A DNA stretch of 64,000 nucleotides from Rubrivivax sp. A210 (GCF_904426505.1 NZ_CAJGBN010000071.1:142824-206823); one strand, 5' to 3'. Positions 10,445-19,936 are shown, counted from the stretch's first letter. The notes: generated from the sequence alone by a model not told the origin. Numbers and translations are program-made.

Positions 10445-11311
10445 ATGGCTGAATTCGAGATCGTCGCACGCGCCGATTTTTCCGACGTCACCTACCTGCT
10501 TGAGGTGCGCCACCCGCAGATGGCCCGCGCAGCCCGGCCCGGGCAGTTCGTGATCGTGATGGAGCACGAACACGGCGAGCGCATCCCGCTCACCATCGCC
10601 GACTTCGACGCCGCCAAGGGCACCATCACCCTGGTCATCCAGGCGGTCGGCAAGACCACCAAGGAGATGCAGCAGAACTGCCGCGTCGGCACCCATCTGC
10701 ACGCCCTGGTGGGCCCGATGGGCATCCCCAGCCACATCGGCAAGGCGAAGAAGGTGGTCTGCGTCGGCGGCGGCCTGGGCGTGGCGCCCATCTACCCGCA
10801 GGCCCGCGCCTACAAGGACAGCGGCGCCTACGTCATCGGGGTGCTGGGCTTTCGCAACAAGGGCCTGATGTTCTGGGAAGACAAGTTCCGCGCCTGCTGC
10901 GACGAGCTCATCGTCTGCACCGACGACGGTTCGGCCGGCATCAAGGGCCTGGTCACCGAAGGCATCAAGCAGGCCGTCTCGGCCCATGCCGACATCGACG
11001 AGGTGGTGGCCATAGGCCCGCCCATCATGATGAAGGGCTGCAGCGACACCACCCGCCCCTTCGGCATCAAGACCATGGTGAGCCTGAACCCGGTGATGGT
11101 GGACGGCACCGGCATGTGCGGCGGCTGCCGCGTGAAGATCGGCGACGGCATCAAGTTCGCCTGCGTCGACGGCCCCGACTTCGACGGCCACCAGGTCGAT
11201 TTCGATGACCTGATGGCGCGCCTGGGCCGCTACAAGCCCACCGAGAAGGCGGCGCTGCAGGCCTGGCAAGACAGCTGCCGCCTGCGCGGCGGCGCTGGCC
11301 ACGAACACTGA
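10445..11311 (+). CDS. NfnA/SudB-like FAD/NAD-binding ferredoxin-NADP reductase subunit
   Basis: 288-residue member of the ferredoxin-NADP reductase/dihydroorotate dehydrogenase electron-transfer (PyrK-like) family. Residues 1-95 form the FAD beta-barrel, 98-220 the NAD(P) Rossmann domain (VVCVGGGLGVAPIYPQARAYK), and the C-terminus has the cysteine cluster MCGGCRVKIGDG...FACVDGP that ligates a [2Fe-2S] centre. With the next gene it forms a two-subunit complex like NfnAB of Thermotoga/Clostridium or SudBA of Pyrococcus, which moves electrons between NAD(P)H and ferredoxin. Its place ahead of korAB implies it recycles the ferredoxin used or made by the oxidoreductase. Ribosome site AAGGGGA. Confidence 0.88.
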   Translation: MAEFEIVARADFSDVTYLLEVRHPQMARAARPGQFVIVMEHEHGERIPLTIADFDAAKGTITLVIQAVGKTTKEMQQNCRVGTHLHALVGPMGIPSHIGKAKKVVCVGGGLGVAPIYPQARAYKDSGAYVIGVLGFRNKGLMFWEDKFRACCDELIVCTDDGSAGIKGLVTEGIKQAVSAHADIDEVVAIGPPIMMKGCSDTTRPFGIKTMVSLNPVMVDGTGMCGGCRVKIGDGIKFACVDGPDFDGHQVDFDDLMARLGRYKPTEKAALQAWQDSCRLRGGAGHEH

Positions 11312-11326
11312 GCGAGGCGCACGACC

Positions 11327-12832
11327 ATGGCCAAGAAGAAGACCATCCGCAGCATCCCGCAAGACCGCACGCCCATGCCCGAGCAGGCACCGGAGGCGCG
11401 CGTCAAGAACTTCGACGAGGTGGCCTGCGGCTACCGCCTGGAAGACGCCCTCGTGGAGTCCGAGCGCTGCCTCGACTGCGCCGACCAGCCCTGCGTGCGC
11501 GGCTGCCCGGTGGGCATCGACATCCCGGCCTTCATCAAGAAGATCGCCGACAAGAACTTCCACGGCGCCTACGACGTCATCACCGACACCAACCTGCTGC
11601 CCAGCGTCTGCGGCCGCGTCTGCCCGCAGGAGAACCAGTGCGAGGGCGTGTGTACGGTGGGCGAGAGCCTGGAGCCGGTGGCCATCGGCCGGCTCGAGCG
11701 CTTCGTCGGCGACATGGCCATCGCCGAGGGCTGGACCAACATCCCCTACATCGAGCGGCAGCGCTTCAAGATCGGCATCGTCGGCTCGGGCCCGGCCGGC
11801 ATGGCCTGCGCCGCCGACATGGCCAAGGCCGGCTGCGACGTGACGGTCTACGAGGCCTTCCATGAGCCCGGCGGCGTGCTCAAGTACGGCATTCCCGATT
11901 TCCGCCTGCCCAACAGCGTGGTCGACGTCGAGATCGGCAAGCTGCGCCAGCTGGGCATCAAGTTCGAGAACAACACGCTCGTGGGCCGTCTCTTCACGAT
12001 CGAGCAGATGCTCTCCGAGATGGGCTTCCACGCCGTCTTCGTCGGCACCGGCGCCGGCTATCCCAGCTTCATGGGCATCCCCGGTGAATCGCTGGGCGGC
12101 GTGCTCTCGGCCAACGAGTGGCTGACGCGCTGCAACCTGATGCGCGGGCGCGATTTCCCCAGCTTCGACACCCCGCTGCAGCCGGGCAAGCGCGTCGCCG
12201 TCATCGGCGCCGGCAACACCGCGATGGACGCCATGCGCGTGTCGCTGCGGGTGGGCGCCGAGAAGGTCTATTGCGTCTACCGCCGCAGCGCCGCCGAGGC
12301 GCCGGCGCGGGCCGAGGAGATCCACCACGCGCAGCAGGAAGGCATCGAGTTCCTCTGGCTCACCAGCCCGCTCGAACTGCTGGGCGACGACAGCAAGAAC
12401 GTGCGCGCGATGCGCTGCGAGCGCATGGAGCTTGGCGAGCCCGACGCCTCGGGCCGGCGCAAGCCGGTGCCGGTGGCCGGCAGCGAATTCGAGCTCGAGA
12501 CCGACATGGTGGTGTTCGCCATCGGCACCAATGCCAACCCCATCCTGGGCCAGACCTCGGGGCTCAAGCTCAACAAGCGCGGCTACATCGCGACCGACGA
12601 GAACCTCGCCACCTCGATGGCCGGCGTCTATGCCGGCGGCGACATCGTCACCGGCGCCGCCACCGTGATCATGGCCATGGGCGCCGGCCGCAAGGCGGCG
12701 CGCGGCATGAAGGCCTTCCTCGGCCTGCGCGACACCGCGGCCGTCTACACGCCGGCCGCCGCCGACGACCCCGTGGCCCGGATCTTCGGCATCGACCGCC
12801 GCGAACGCGGCTTTGCGCGGGTGCACCTGTAG
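11327..12832 (+). CDS. NfnB/GltD-like NADPH:ferredoxin oxidoreductase subunit
   Basis: 501-residue glutamate-synthase small-subunit-type flavoprotein. The N-terminal region has two cysteine groups for [4Fe-4S] clusters (CLDCADQPCVRGCPVG and CGRVCPQENQCEGVC), then the FAD motif IVGSGPAGMACAADMAKAG, then the NADPH motif VIGAGNTAMDAMRVSLRVGA. No large glutamate synthase subunit is present, so a role in glutamate synthesis is unlikely. It follows the NfnA-like gene by 15 bases. In Azoarcus evansii a related flavoprotein is part of 2-oxoglutarate:NADP+ oxidoreductase; the same role is inferred here. Confidence 0.88.
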   Translation: MAKKKTIRSIPQDRTPMPEQAPEARVKNFDEVACGYRLEDALVESERCLDCADQPCVRGCPVGIDIPAFIKKIADKNFHGAYDVITDTNLLPSVCGRVCPQENQCEGVCTVGESLEPVAIGRLERFVGDMAIAEGWTNIPYIERQRFKIGIVGSGPAGMACAADMAKAGCDVTVYEAFHEPGGVLKYGIPDFRLPNSVVDVEIGKLRQLGIKFENNTLVGRLFTIEQMLSEMGFHAVFVGTGAGYPSFMGIPGESLGGVLSANEWLTRCNLMRGRDFPSFDTPLQPGKRVAVIGAGNTAMDAMRVSLRVGAEKVYCVYRRSAAEAPARAEEIHHAQQEGIEFLWLTSPLELLGDDSKNVRAMRCERMELGEPDASGRRKPVPVAGSEFELETDMVVFAIGTNANPILGQTSGLKLNKRGYIATDENLATSMAGVYAGGDIVTGAATVIMAMGAGRKAARGMKAFLGLRDTAAVYTPAAADDPVARIFGIDRRERGFARVHL

Positions 12833-12877
12833 CGCGATGCGCGCACCACACCCCGCCCGAGAACACTTGGAGACAGC

Positions 12878-14770
12878 ATGAACGACAGCAGCGTCCTCGA
12901 ACGCCCGGCCGCGGCCCGCGCCGCCACCGTCCTGGCCGAGCACATCGTCGAGGTCATCAGCGATTCCGGCGAAGGCGCGCAGCGCTGCGGCCAGAGCCTG
13001 GCCGCCATCGCCGCGCGCATGGGCAACGGCATCTGGACGACCGAGATCATCCCGGCCGAGATCCAGCCGCCAGCGCGCAGCGTGGCCGGGGCCAGCGGCA
13101 TCCGCATCCGCATGGGCACCAGCCGCGTCACCAATGGCGGCGACGACACCGACCTGGTGGTGGCCTTCAACGAGCAGGTGCTGATCGGCCGCGTGCAGGC
13201 CAAGGAGCTGAAGCCCGGCGCCACCATCCTGCTCGAGAGCATGTGGGCCAAGCACCGCGACCCGGCCGTGGTGGCCAGCTACAGGCAGACCGTGGACTCG
13301 CTGCGTGCCGACGGCTACGACGTGCACGAGGTGCCGCTGGAAGAGCGCTGCAAGGAACTGGTGAACGACCCGCGCAAGGGCAAGAACATGTTCGTTCTGG
13401 GCCTGCTGTGCAATCTGTACGGGCTGGATCCGCAGCTGGCGCGCGACCAGATCGCGCGCATCTTCGGCAAGAAGGACGACAAGGTCATCAAGCAGAACGT
13501 CGCCCTCTACGAGGCCGGCGCCGCCTGGGGCGAGGCGAATCTGCCCTTCAAGTACCGCATCCCGGCGAACAAGTCCACCGAGGCGCAGATCGTCATCAAC
13601 GGCAATACCGCCGTCGCCCTGGGCGTGATGGCCGCCGGCATGGACATCTGCGCCATGTACCCCATCACGCCGGCCACCTCGGCCTCGCACTACCTGAGCG
13701 AGGCCTTCGAGAAGGTGGGCGGCCTCGTGCACCAGGCCGAGGACGAGATCGCCGCCTGCGCCTTCGCGGTAGGTGCCAGCTACGCCGGCAAGTGCGCCGT
13801 CACCATCACCTCGGGCCCCGGCTATTCGCTCAAGCAGGAAGTCATCGGCCTGGCGGTGATGGCCGAGATCCCGCTCGTCATCGTCAACGTGCAGCGTGGC
13901 GGCCCCAGCACGGGGCAGCCGACCAAGGTGGAGCAGGGCGACCTGCTCAGCGCCATCTACGGCAGCCACGGCGACGCGCCCAAGGTGGTGCTGGCGCCCA
14001 ACGGCATCGAGGACTGCTTCTACTCGATGATCACGGCGCGCAAGATCGCCGAGACCTTCGGCATGGTGGTGGTGGTGCTCTCCGACGCCAGCCTGTCCAC
14101 GGCCCAGCAGCCCTTCGCAAGGCCGCAGTTCAGCGAGGACTGGTTGGCCCCGCCGGTCGACCAGACCCCGGTGCCCGCCGGCGGCAAGCCCTATGACTGG
14201 GATCCGATCACCGGCCTTTCGCGCCGCTTCCAGCCGGGCCAGCCCGGCGGCATGCACACGCTCACGGGCTTGGCGCACGACCGCAACAGCAAGGTCGCCT
14301 ACGACCCCGCCATCAACGAGGAAGGCCTGCGCATGCGCAGCCTGAAGCTGGCGGCGCTGCAGAAGACGCTGGCGCCGCCCACCGTCTTCGGCGGCAACGA
14401 CGGCGACCTGCTGCTGGTGGGCTGGGGCAGCACCATGGGCGCCATCGAAGAAGCCGTGACCCGGCTGCGCGGCGAGGGCCTCGCGGTCAGCTCCATGCAC
14501 CTGCGCTTCATCCAGCCGCTGCCCTCGGGCATCCGCGAGATCTTGAAGCGCTTCGCCAAGGTGATGACGATCGAGGGCAACTGGTCCGACAAGCCCGAAG
14601 ACGAACTCATCGACGAAGACAACCGCCGCTATTCGGCGCTGGCGATGATGCTGCGCGCACGCTTCCTGGTCGACATCGACTGCTGGAGCGAGGCCCGTGG
14701 CCGCCCCATCAAGCCCGCCGACATCTGTGGCGTCGCGCGCAAGGCCCTGCAAGGAAAGGCGAAGTCATGA
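12878..14770 (+). CDS. korA: 2-oxoacid:ferredoxin oxidoreductase, fused gamma-alpha subunit
   Basis: 630-residue fused gamma-alpha chain of a CoA-dependent 2-oxoacid:ferredoxin oxidoreductase. Residues 20-210 are the gamma domain; the alpha domain begins near 245 and carries the substrate-binding loop CAMYPITPATSASHYLSEA near 260, where the YPITPAT motif marks the 2-oxoglutarate/branched-chain group. With KorB it oxidises a 2-oxoacid to acyl-CoA plus CO2 and reduced ferredoxin, or runs in reverse. Close relatives in Thauera and Azoarcus act on 2-oxoglutarate in anaerobic aromatic degradation. The start is backed by GGAGACAG, and the stop overlaps korB by 4 bases. Confidence 0.9.
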   Translation: MNDSSVLERPAAARAATVLAEHIVEVISDSGEGAQRCGQSLAAIAARMGNGIWTTEIIPAEIQPPARSVAGASGIRIRMGTSRVTNGGDDTDLVVAFNEQVLIGRVQAKELKPGATILLESMWAKHRDPAVVASYRQTVDSLRADGYDVHEVPLEERCKELVNDPRKGKNMFVLGLLCNLYGLDPQLARDQIARIFGKKDDKVIKQNVALYEAGAAWGEANLPFKYRIPANKSTEAQIVINGNTAVALGVMAAGMDICAMYPITPATSASHYLSEAFEKVGGLVHQAEDEIAACAFAVGASYAGKCAVTITSGPGYSLKQEVIGLAVMAEIPLVIVNVQRGGPSTGQPTKVEQGDLLSAIYGSHGDAPKVVLAPNGIEDCFYSMITARKIAETFGMVVVVLSDASLSTAQQPFARPQFSEDWLAPPVDQTPVPAGGKPYDWDPITGLSRRFQPGQPGGMHTLTGLAHDRNSKVAYDPAINEEGLRMRSLKLAALQKTLAPPTVFGGNDGDLLLVGWGSTMGAIEEAVTRLRGEGLAVSSMHLRFIQPLPSGIREILKRFAKVMTIEGNWSDKPEDELIDEDNRRYSALAMMLRARFLVDIDCWSEARGRPIKPADICGVARKALQGKAKS

Positions 14771-15753
14771 GCCGCTCATTGAACAGCTCCGTCATCAGGC
14801 TCCACGAGGAGCACCATGCACTGGAAGACTACCAGGGCGGTGTGCCGCGCTGGTGCAACGGCTGCGGCGACAACGCCATCCTGGCCGCCATGCAGCGCCT
14901 GTGCAGCGACGAGAACCTGGCGCCGGAAAACACCGTCTTCGTATCGGGCATCGGTTGCAGCAGCCGCCTGCCGCACTACATGAAGACCTATGGCTTCCAC
15001 AGCCTGCACGGCCGCGCCTTCCCGGTGGCCGAGGGCATCAAGATGGCGCGGCCCGACCTCAATGTCTTCGTCAGCACCGGCGACGGCGACTGCTGCAGCA
15101 TCGGCGCGGCGCACTGGATCCACGCGCTGCGCTACAACATGAACATCACCGTGGTGCTGCACGACAACCATGTCTACGGCCTCACCAAAAAGCAGGCCTC
15201 GCCGACCAGCCCGCGCGGCCTGAAGAGCAACACCACGCCCTATGGCGCCACGCTGGAGCCCATGAACCCGCTCACGGTGTCGCTGGGCGTGCAGGGTGCG
15301 TCCTTCATCGCCCAGGCCGTGGACTGGGTGCCCGAGGTGCTGTACGACATCCTCAAGGCCGCCTACCGCCACCGCGGCTTCAGCTTCGTGCGCGTGCTGC
15401 AACGCTGCCCCGAATTCATGCCCAAGGCCTTCGACCCCTGGCTGCACGATCCGCAGCGCACCCAGATCCTCACCCACAAGGACGGCCTGCAGCTGAGCCC
15501 CAGCCTGTCCAGCGCCTACCGCAACCAGCTCGCCCACGACCCGGCCGACATCGACCGCGCACGCGAGATCGCGTCGATGGACGACCCCATCCCCGTGGGC
15601 ATCCTCTACCGCAACGCTGGCGCGCCCTGCTACGAAGACCTGCGCCACGCCGGCACCCTGCGCAGCCCGGCGGCCATACGCGCCGGCCTCGACCGTGAAC
15701 TCGACAAGTTCACCTTCTGGCCCGAAGGCGCCGAAGCCGCGGCCGCCGACTGA
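14767..15753 (+). CDS. korB: 2-oxoacid:ferredoxin oxidoreductase, beta subunit
   Basis: 328-residue thiamine-diphosphate subunit that pairs with KorA. The TPP/Mg site GDGDCCSIGAAHWIHALRYN...DNHVYGLTKKQASPTS is intact, and cysteines in WCNGCGDNAI and GIGCSS plus one later cysteine bind the [4Fe-4S] cluster that takes electrons from the TPP intermediate. It starts inside the end of korA (ATGA overlap). Such enzymes are usually oxygen-sensitive, which fits the FNR-like sites upstream of the operon. Confidence 0.92.
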   Translation: MSRSLNSSVIRLHEEHHALEDYQGGVPRWCNGCGDNAILAAMQRLCSDENLAPENTVFVSGIGCSSRLPHYMKTYGFHSLHGRAFPVAEGIKMARPDLNVFVSTGDGDCCSIGAAHWIHALRYNMNITVVLHDNHVYGLTKKQASPTSPRGLKSNTTPYGATLEPMNPLTVSLGVQGASFIAQAVDWVPEVLYDILKAAYRHRGFSFVRVLQRCPEFMPKAFDPWLHDPQRTQILTHKDGLQLSPSLSSAYRNQLAHDPADIDRAREIASMDDPIPVGILYRNAGAPCYEDLRHAGTLRSPAAIRAGLDRELDKFTFWPEGAEAAAAD

Positions 15754-15767
15754 AGAAGACCGCCGCG

Positions 15768-17963
15768 ATGGACACGCAAGCCAAGCCGCAAGACCAGCTG
15801 GTCTTCCACCTCAGCGGCCGCCGCACCGGCGACGCCCTGACCGCGATCGACGGCCTCGATCTGCGCCCCGCCCTGCTCGCGCCCTACCGCGACATGGGCG
15901 CGCTGCGCCATGATTTCCCCCTCGTGCTGGCGGCCAGGCCGGCCAGCCAGGGCTATGCCCAGACGCTGGCCGACATGGTCGACGCGGTGCTCGCCGCGGT
16001 CGCGCCGCGCGGCATCGAAGGCGAACGCCTGCGCCGCCACGCGCTGCAGGTCGAGACCGAGGTGCGCCGCGCCGTCGATGCCGGCGCCGAAGGCACACTG
16101 GCCGAGCTGTGGCGAGCCGCCGCGCTGCGCGTCGCCGAGGGCTCGGGCAGCCTCGACGAGACCCTGCAGCAGGTGCTCGAACTCACCGGCGGCGCGCTGC
16201 GCGGCGACGGCGCCGTGCTCGGATGCAATGCCGCGATGCCGGCCCAGTTGCTCACGCACGCCTGGCGCCACGCCCAGCGCGCCAAGGCCAAGCGCTTCCG
16301 CACCGATCTCGCGCGCCTGGTGCAAAAGCTCTCCGACATCCTGCGCGCCGCCTACAGCCATTCGCAGGCCGGCCGCGCGCCTCAGGCCCTGCGGGCTGCT
16401 GTCGGCGGCCCGCACCGCGACCAGTTCGATTTCTCGGCGCTGTCGCGCGTGGTTGGCAAGGGCGCGCCGCGCGACGAGCTGCCTGCCGCGCGCCGCGCCC
16501 GCCTGGTGCGCACCCTGGGCGTGCTCGAGGCCCAGCGCTTCTGGCCCCAGGACGACGACGAACCCGGCGCGGACGTGCTGGGCTTTGCCTTCGACAACTG
16601 CGACGCCGCCGCCAACGCCTTCCGCGAGCGGCTCGAAGATCTGACCCAGCTCGTCAAGGCCCTGGCCATCGCCGAGCTTGAAGTGCGCGGCGCCTATGTC
16701 GAGTCCGAGCACGCGGCCTTCTTCGACGCCTTCGACGCCCATGCCCTGACCACCGACGACCTGGCGCGCTTCCCCGACTACCTGGTCTGCATCCCGCCCG
16801 AGCGCAGTGACGCGCCCGAAAACGCCAGCCTGCTGGAGATGCTGTCCTCCGGCCTGCCAGTCAAGGTGCTGGTACAGACCGGCGACCTGCTCGAAGACTC
16901 GTCCATAGGCACGGGCCGCTTTGCCTTTGGCGTGCGCAGCGCACGCCTGGCCACCACGGCCATGGGCCTGGGCGGCATGTTCGTGCTGCAAGCCGCCAGC
17001 AGCAGCCTGCACACCCAGCGCGAGCGCATCGCCCAGGGCCTGGCGGCTTCAGGCCCGGCGCTGTTCAGCGTCTATGCCGCCACCCGGCCCGAAGACCTGA
17101 GCCTGCCGCCCTACCTGGCCGGCGCGGTGGCCACGCATGCGCGCGCCTTCCCCAGCTTCTGCTACGACGCTGCGGCGGGCGGCAACTGGGCGAGCCGCTT
17201 CACACTGGCCGACAACCCCCAGCCCGATGCCGACTGGGCCGTCGAGACGCTGGAGTACGCCGACGACAAGCTGCAGCGCGTGCGCGAGCACATCGCCTTC
17301 ACCTTTGCCGACTTCGCGCTGGCCGACCGCCGCCACGCCGGCCACTTCGCCCTCGTGCCGCGCAGCCACTGGGGCAGCGAGATGCTGCCGGCCGCCGACT
17401 GGCTGGCCCTGCCTGAGGCCGAGGCGGCGCAGCGCGTGCCCTATCTGCTGACGGTGGACGCGCAGGACAAGCTGCAGCGCGTCATCGTCGACGCGCGCCT
17501 GATGCAGGCCGCGCGCCGCTGCCAGCTGCTGTGGCGCCGCCTGCAGGAGCACGCCGGCATCAACGATTCGCATGCCGTGCGCCTGCTGGCCGAGCGTGAG
17601 GCCCAGGCTGTGGCAGCCGCTGCTGCGCCCGTGGCCGCAGCGCCCGCAGCGGCACCGGCAGCCAAGCCGGCCGCCGACGCAGGCACCGCCGCCGAGGCCG
17701 CCCCCGCGCGCTCGCGCGACGAGGCCTGGATCGACACGCCGCGCTGCCCCAGCTGCAACGAATGCCAGCTCATCAACGACCGCATGTTCGGCTACGACGA
17801 GCGCAAGCAGGCCTTCATCAAGGATCTGGCGGCCGGCAGCTACCGCCAGCTGGTCGAGGCGGCCGAGAGCTGCCAGGTCGCCATCATTCACCCCGGCAAG
17901 CCGCGCGACCCCAACGAGCCCGGGCTCGAGGAGTTGCTGGCGCGAGCCGAGCCCTTCCGCTGA
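15768..17963 (+). CDS. Large uncharacterised protein with C-terminal one-cluster ferredoxin domain
   Basis: 731-residue protein I cannot assign to a characterised family. Residues 1-310 are helical and arginine/alanine rich. Residues 320-600 form a conserved-looking globular part including LPVKVLVQTGDLLEDSSIG and ALFSVYAATRPEDLSLPPYL, with a distant feel of a pyruvate:ferredoxin oxidoreductase region but without a TPP motif. A 40-residue Ala/Pro linker follows, then residues 655-731 with CPSCNEC and a later AESC, giving C-x2-C-x2-C...C for a single [4Fe-4S] cluster as in small ferredoxins. It lies 14 bases after korB, so it is probably the dedicated electron acceptor or an assembly partner of KorAB. 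Confidence 0.7.
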   Translation: MDTQAKPQDQLVFHLSGRRTGDALTAIDGLDLRPALLAPYRDMGALRHDFPLVLAARPASQGYAQTLADMVDAVLAAVAPRGIEGERLRRHALQVETEVRRAVDAGAEGTLAELWRAAALRVAEGSGSLDETLQQVLELTGGALRGDGAVLGCNAAMPAQLLTHAWRHAQRAKAKRFRTDLARLVQKLSDILRAAYSHSQAGRAPQALRAAVGGPHRDQFDFSALSRVVGKGAPRDELPAARRARLVRTLGVLEAQRFWPQDDDEPGADVLGFAFDNCDAAANAFRERLEDLTQLVKALAIAELEVRGAYVESEHAAFFDAFDAHALTTDDLARFPDYLVCIPPERSDAPENASLLEMLSSGLPVKVLVQTGDLLEDSSIGTGRFAFGVRSARLATTAMGLGGMFVLQAASSSLHTQRERIAQGLAASGPALFSVYAATRPEDLSLPPYLAGAVATHARAFPSFCYDAAAGGNWASRFTLADNPQPDADWAVETLEYADDKLQRVREHIAFTFADFALADRRHAGHFALVPRSHWGSEMLPAADWLALPEAEAAQRVPYLLTVDAQDKLQRVIVDARLMQAARRCQLLWRRLQEHAGINDSHAVRLLAEREAQAVAAAAAPVAAAPAAAPAAKPAADAGTAAEAAPARSRDEAWIDTPRCPSCNECQLINDRMFGYDERKQAFIKDLAAGSYRQLVEAAESCQVAIIHPGKPRDPNEPGLEELLARAEPFR

Positions 17964-17991
17964 GCATGGACGCGCCCGCGGCACGCGCTGA

Positions 17992-19386
17992 ATGAGCGTC
18001 CGTCCGGCGCCGCCCTTCGACGTCTGGGCCTGGACCCAGTGCCAGGCCGAGACATGGTCGGCGGCGCTCGACCCGGCCGGCCGCGGCCGGCAGCTCGCCG
18101 CGCTGAGGCTGGAGCGCCTGATCGCCGCGGCCCAGGCCGGCTCGCCGCTGTACCGCCGCCACGCGAGCGGCGCACGCGCGCTGGCCGATTTCGAGCCAGT
18201 GTCCAAGAAGCTGCTGATGGCGCAGTTCGACGACTGGGCCACCGACCGCCGCATCACGCGCGGGGCGGTTGACGCCTTTGTCGCCGACCCCGCCGCCATC
18301 GCCGACGGCTGGCTGGGCCGCTACCTGGTGTGGACCAGCTCGGGCACCAGCGGCGAGCCCGGCGTCTTCGTGCAGGACGGCGCCAGCCTGGCCGCCTACG
18401 ATGCCATCGACAGCCTGCGCCTGCGCGCGGTCGGCCGCAACCCGGTGCCGCTGGGTGCCTGGGGCATGGGGCGCTGCTTCGCCTTCCTGGGCGCCACCGG
18501 CGGCCACTTCGCCGGCCATGTGAGCATGGAACGCCTGCGCCGCCTGGCGCCACCGCCCTGGGCGCCACGCGTCGAGCTGCTCTCGGTGCTGGAGCCGCTG
18601 CGCGAGCTGGCGGCAAGGCTGCAGGCCCTGCAGCCCGATGTGTTGATCACCTATCCCAGCGCCGCCAGCGCATTGGCCCGCCTGCAGGCCGCAGGCACGC
18701 TGACGCTCAAGCTGCGCGAGCTGTGGCTGGGCGGCGAGCAGCTGTCGGCTGCGCAGCGCGAGCTGGTGCGCGGTGCCTTCGGCTGTCCGGTGCGCAACAG
18801 CTACGGTGCCTCGGAGTTCTTCTCGATGGCCTTCGAATGCAGCGAAGGCCGGCTGCACCTCAACGACGACTGGGTCATCCTGGAGCCGGTGGACCGCCAT
18901 CTGCGGCCGGTGGCGCCCGGTGAGGAATCGCACACCACCCTGCTCACCAACCTGGCCAACCGCACCCAACCGCTGCTGCGCTACGAGCTCGCCGACCGCG
19001 TGCGCTTTACCTGCGAAGCCTGTTCCTGCGGCAACGCCTTTCCGGTCATCGAAGTGCAGGGCCGCGCCGACCACACGCTGGAGCTGCCCGGCCGCGACGG
19101 CCGCGCGGTCACCATCCTGCCGCTGGCGCTGGAAACCGCCATCGAGGAGGAGGCCGGGGTAACGCTGTTCCAGGTGCTGGACCGCGGTGCCGCCGGCATC
19201 GAGCTTCGTTTCGAGGCCGGCGTTGCCGACCCGCGCGCCGCCTTTGCCGCCTGCCGCAAGGTGATGCTGGCCTTCTTCGCGCGCCATGGCGCACTGCCGG
19301 TGCGCATCAGCCAGGGCAAGGCGCCGCCGCGCCAGCAGGCGCGCAGCGGCAAGGTCAGGAGAGTGCTGGTCGACGCTGGCGATTGA
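17992..19386 (+). CDS. PaaK/F390-synthetase-like adenylate-forming protein
   Basis: 464-residue member of the phenylacetate-CoA ligase/coenzyme F390 synthetase branch of AMP-forming enzymes. The P-loop TSSGTSGEPGVFVQDG (near residue 115), the NSYGASEFFSMAFEC core motif (near 267) and an RYELADRV segment corresponding to the adenylate-binding region are present. The C-terminal lysine region is short and the substrate is unknown. It follows the 731-residue gene by 28 bases and is probably the last gene of the Nfn-Kor operon, where it may activate an aromatic or other acid to a CoA ester or adenylate. PaaK relatives are common in anaerobic aromatic metabolism (inference). Confidence 0.8.
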   Translation: MSVRPAPPFDVWAWTQCQAETWSAALDPAGRGRQLAALRLERLIAAAQAGSPLYRRHASGARALADFEPVSKKLLMAQFDDWATDRRITRGAVDAFVADPAAIADGWLGRYLVWTSSGTSGEPGVFVQDGASLAAYDAIDSLRLRAVGRNPVPLGAWGMGRCFAFLGATGGHFAGHVSMERLRRLAPPPWAPRVELLSVLEPLRELAARLQALQPDVLITYPSAASALARLQAAGTLTLKLRELWLGGEQLSAAQRELVRGAFGCPVRNSYGASEFFSMAFECSEGRLHLNDDWVILEPVDRHLRPVAPGEESHTTLLTNLANRTQPLLRYELADRVRFTCEACSCGNAFPVIEVQGRADHTLELPGRDGRAVTILPLALETAIEEEAGVTLFQVLDRGAAGIELRFEAGVADPRAAFAACRKVMLAFFARHGALPVRISQGKAPPRQQARSGKVRRVLVDAGD

Positions 19387-19597
19387 AAGCGCGGGAAGGG
19401 GCTGGGCCAGCGACACGGCCTGCGTTGCCGGGCCGCATTCGTCCGCGAATATAGGGATGGATTCACCCAGGGAATCGCTCATGAATCCGCCCCCGCTACA
19501 GGCCGAGGCATAAGCTGCCCGTCTTGCACGCTGGCACCCAGGCCGCTGTATCCCGCCCGGCGACGGCCACCGCCCAAGTCGCAGATGAGGAGGGCTC

Positions 19598-19936
19598 ATG
19601 CACGCGCTCGACCGACTCGGCCGCCTGGCACTCGATCTGCAACGGGTTGCGCACACCCCGGCCCCTGGACGGCTTTCTCGACGGGGCCCCGGAGCCACTG
19701 AAGAGCCCTCTGCCCTTCGATACGGCGCGCTGGGGAGCGGGCCAGGCCATGCCGACGGGTCCGCATGCGCACGGCTGCCAGCGGCCTGCCGGCGCATGCA
19801 GGTCAGGAACCTGGCCCGGAAGGCGGCCGTGAGCCAGGGGCTGGAGTGGCCGCGCGAACGTCCGCAATCAATGGGACGGTCTGGTGCATTTGCATCATTG
19901 AGCCGCGGCCACGCCGCAATGCATGATGGCTCGTAA
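19598..19936 (+). pseudogene. Decayed N-terminal part of a LuxR-type regulator
   Basis: A good ribosome site (GAGGAGGG) precedes an ATG that reads MHALDRLGRLALDLQRVAH. The frame then shifts, and the next frame continues with PLDGFLDGAPEPLKSPLPFD followed by TARWGAGQAMPTGPHAHGCQ. Joined, these resemble the N-terminal sensory domain of Burkholderiales LuxR-type helix-turn-helix proteins (the LPFDxAxWG core). After about 70 residues similarity is lost and no helix-turn-helix part follows, so the gene is frameshifted and truncated. The assignment rests on recalled family patterns, not a search. It fills most of the 616-bp gap between the PaaK-like gene and the next regulator. Confidence 0.5.

Noticed and set aside
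10400..14752. Open frame of 1450 codons on the minus strand
   Set aside because: It is antisense to four well-supported genes of the Nfn-Kor operon, is His/Ala/Gln/Arg rich and has no family similarity; a product of high GC content.
19626..19641. Sigma-54-like TGGCAC-N5-CTGCA
   Set aside because: It lies inside the decayed LuxR coding remnant and more than 350 bp from the next gene; probably chance.
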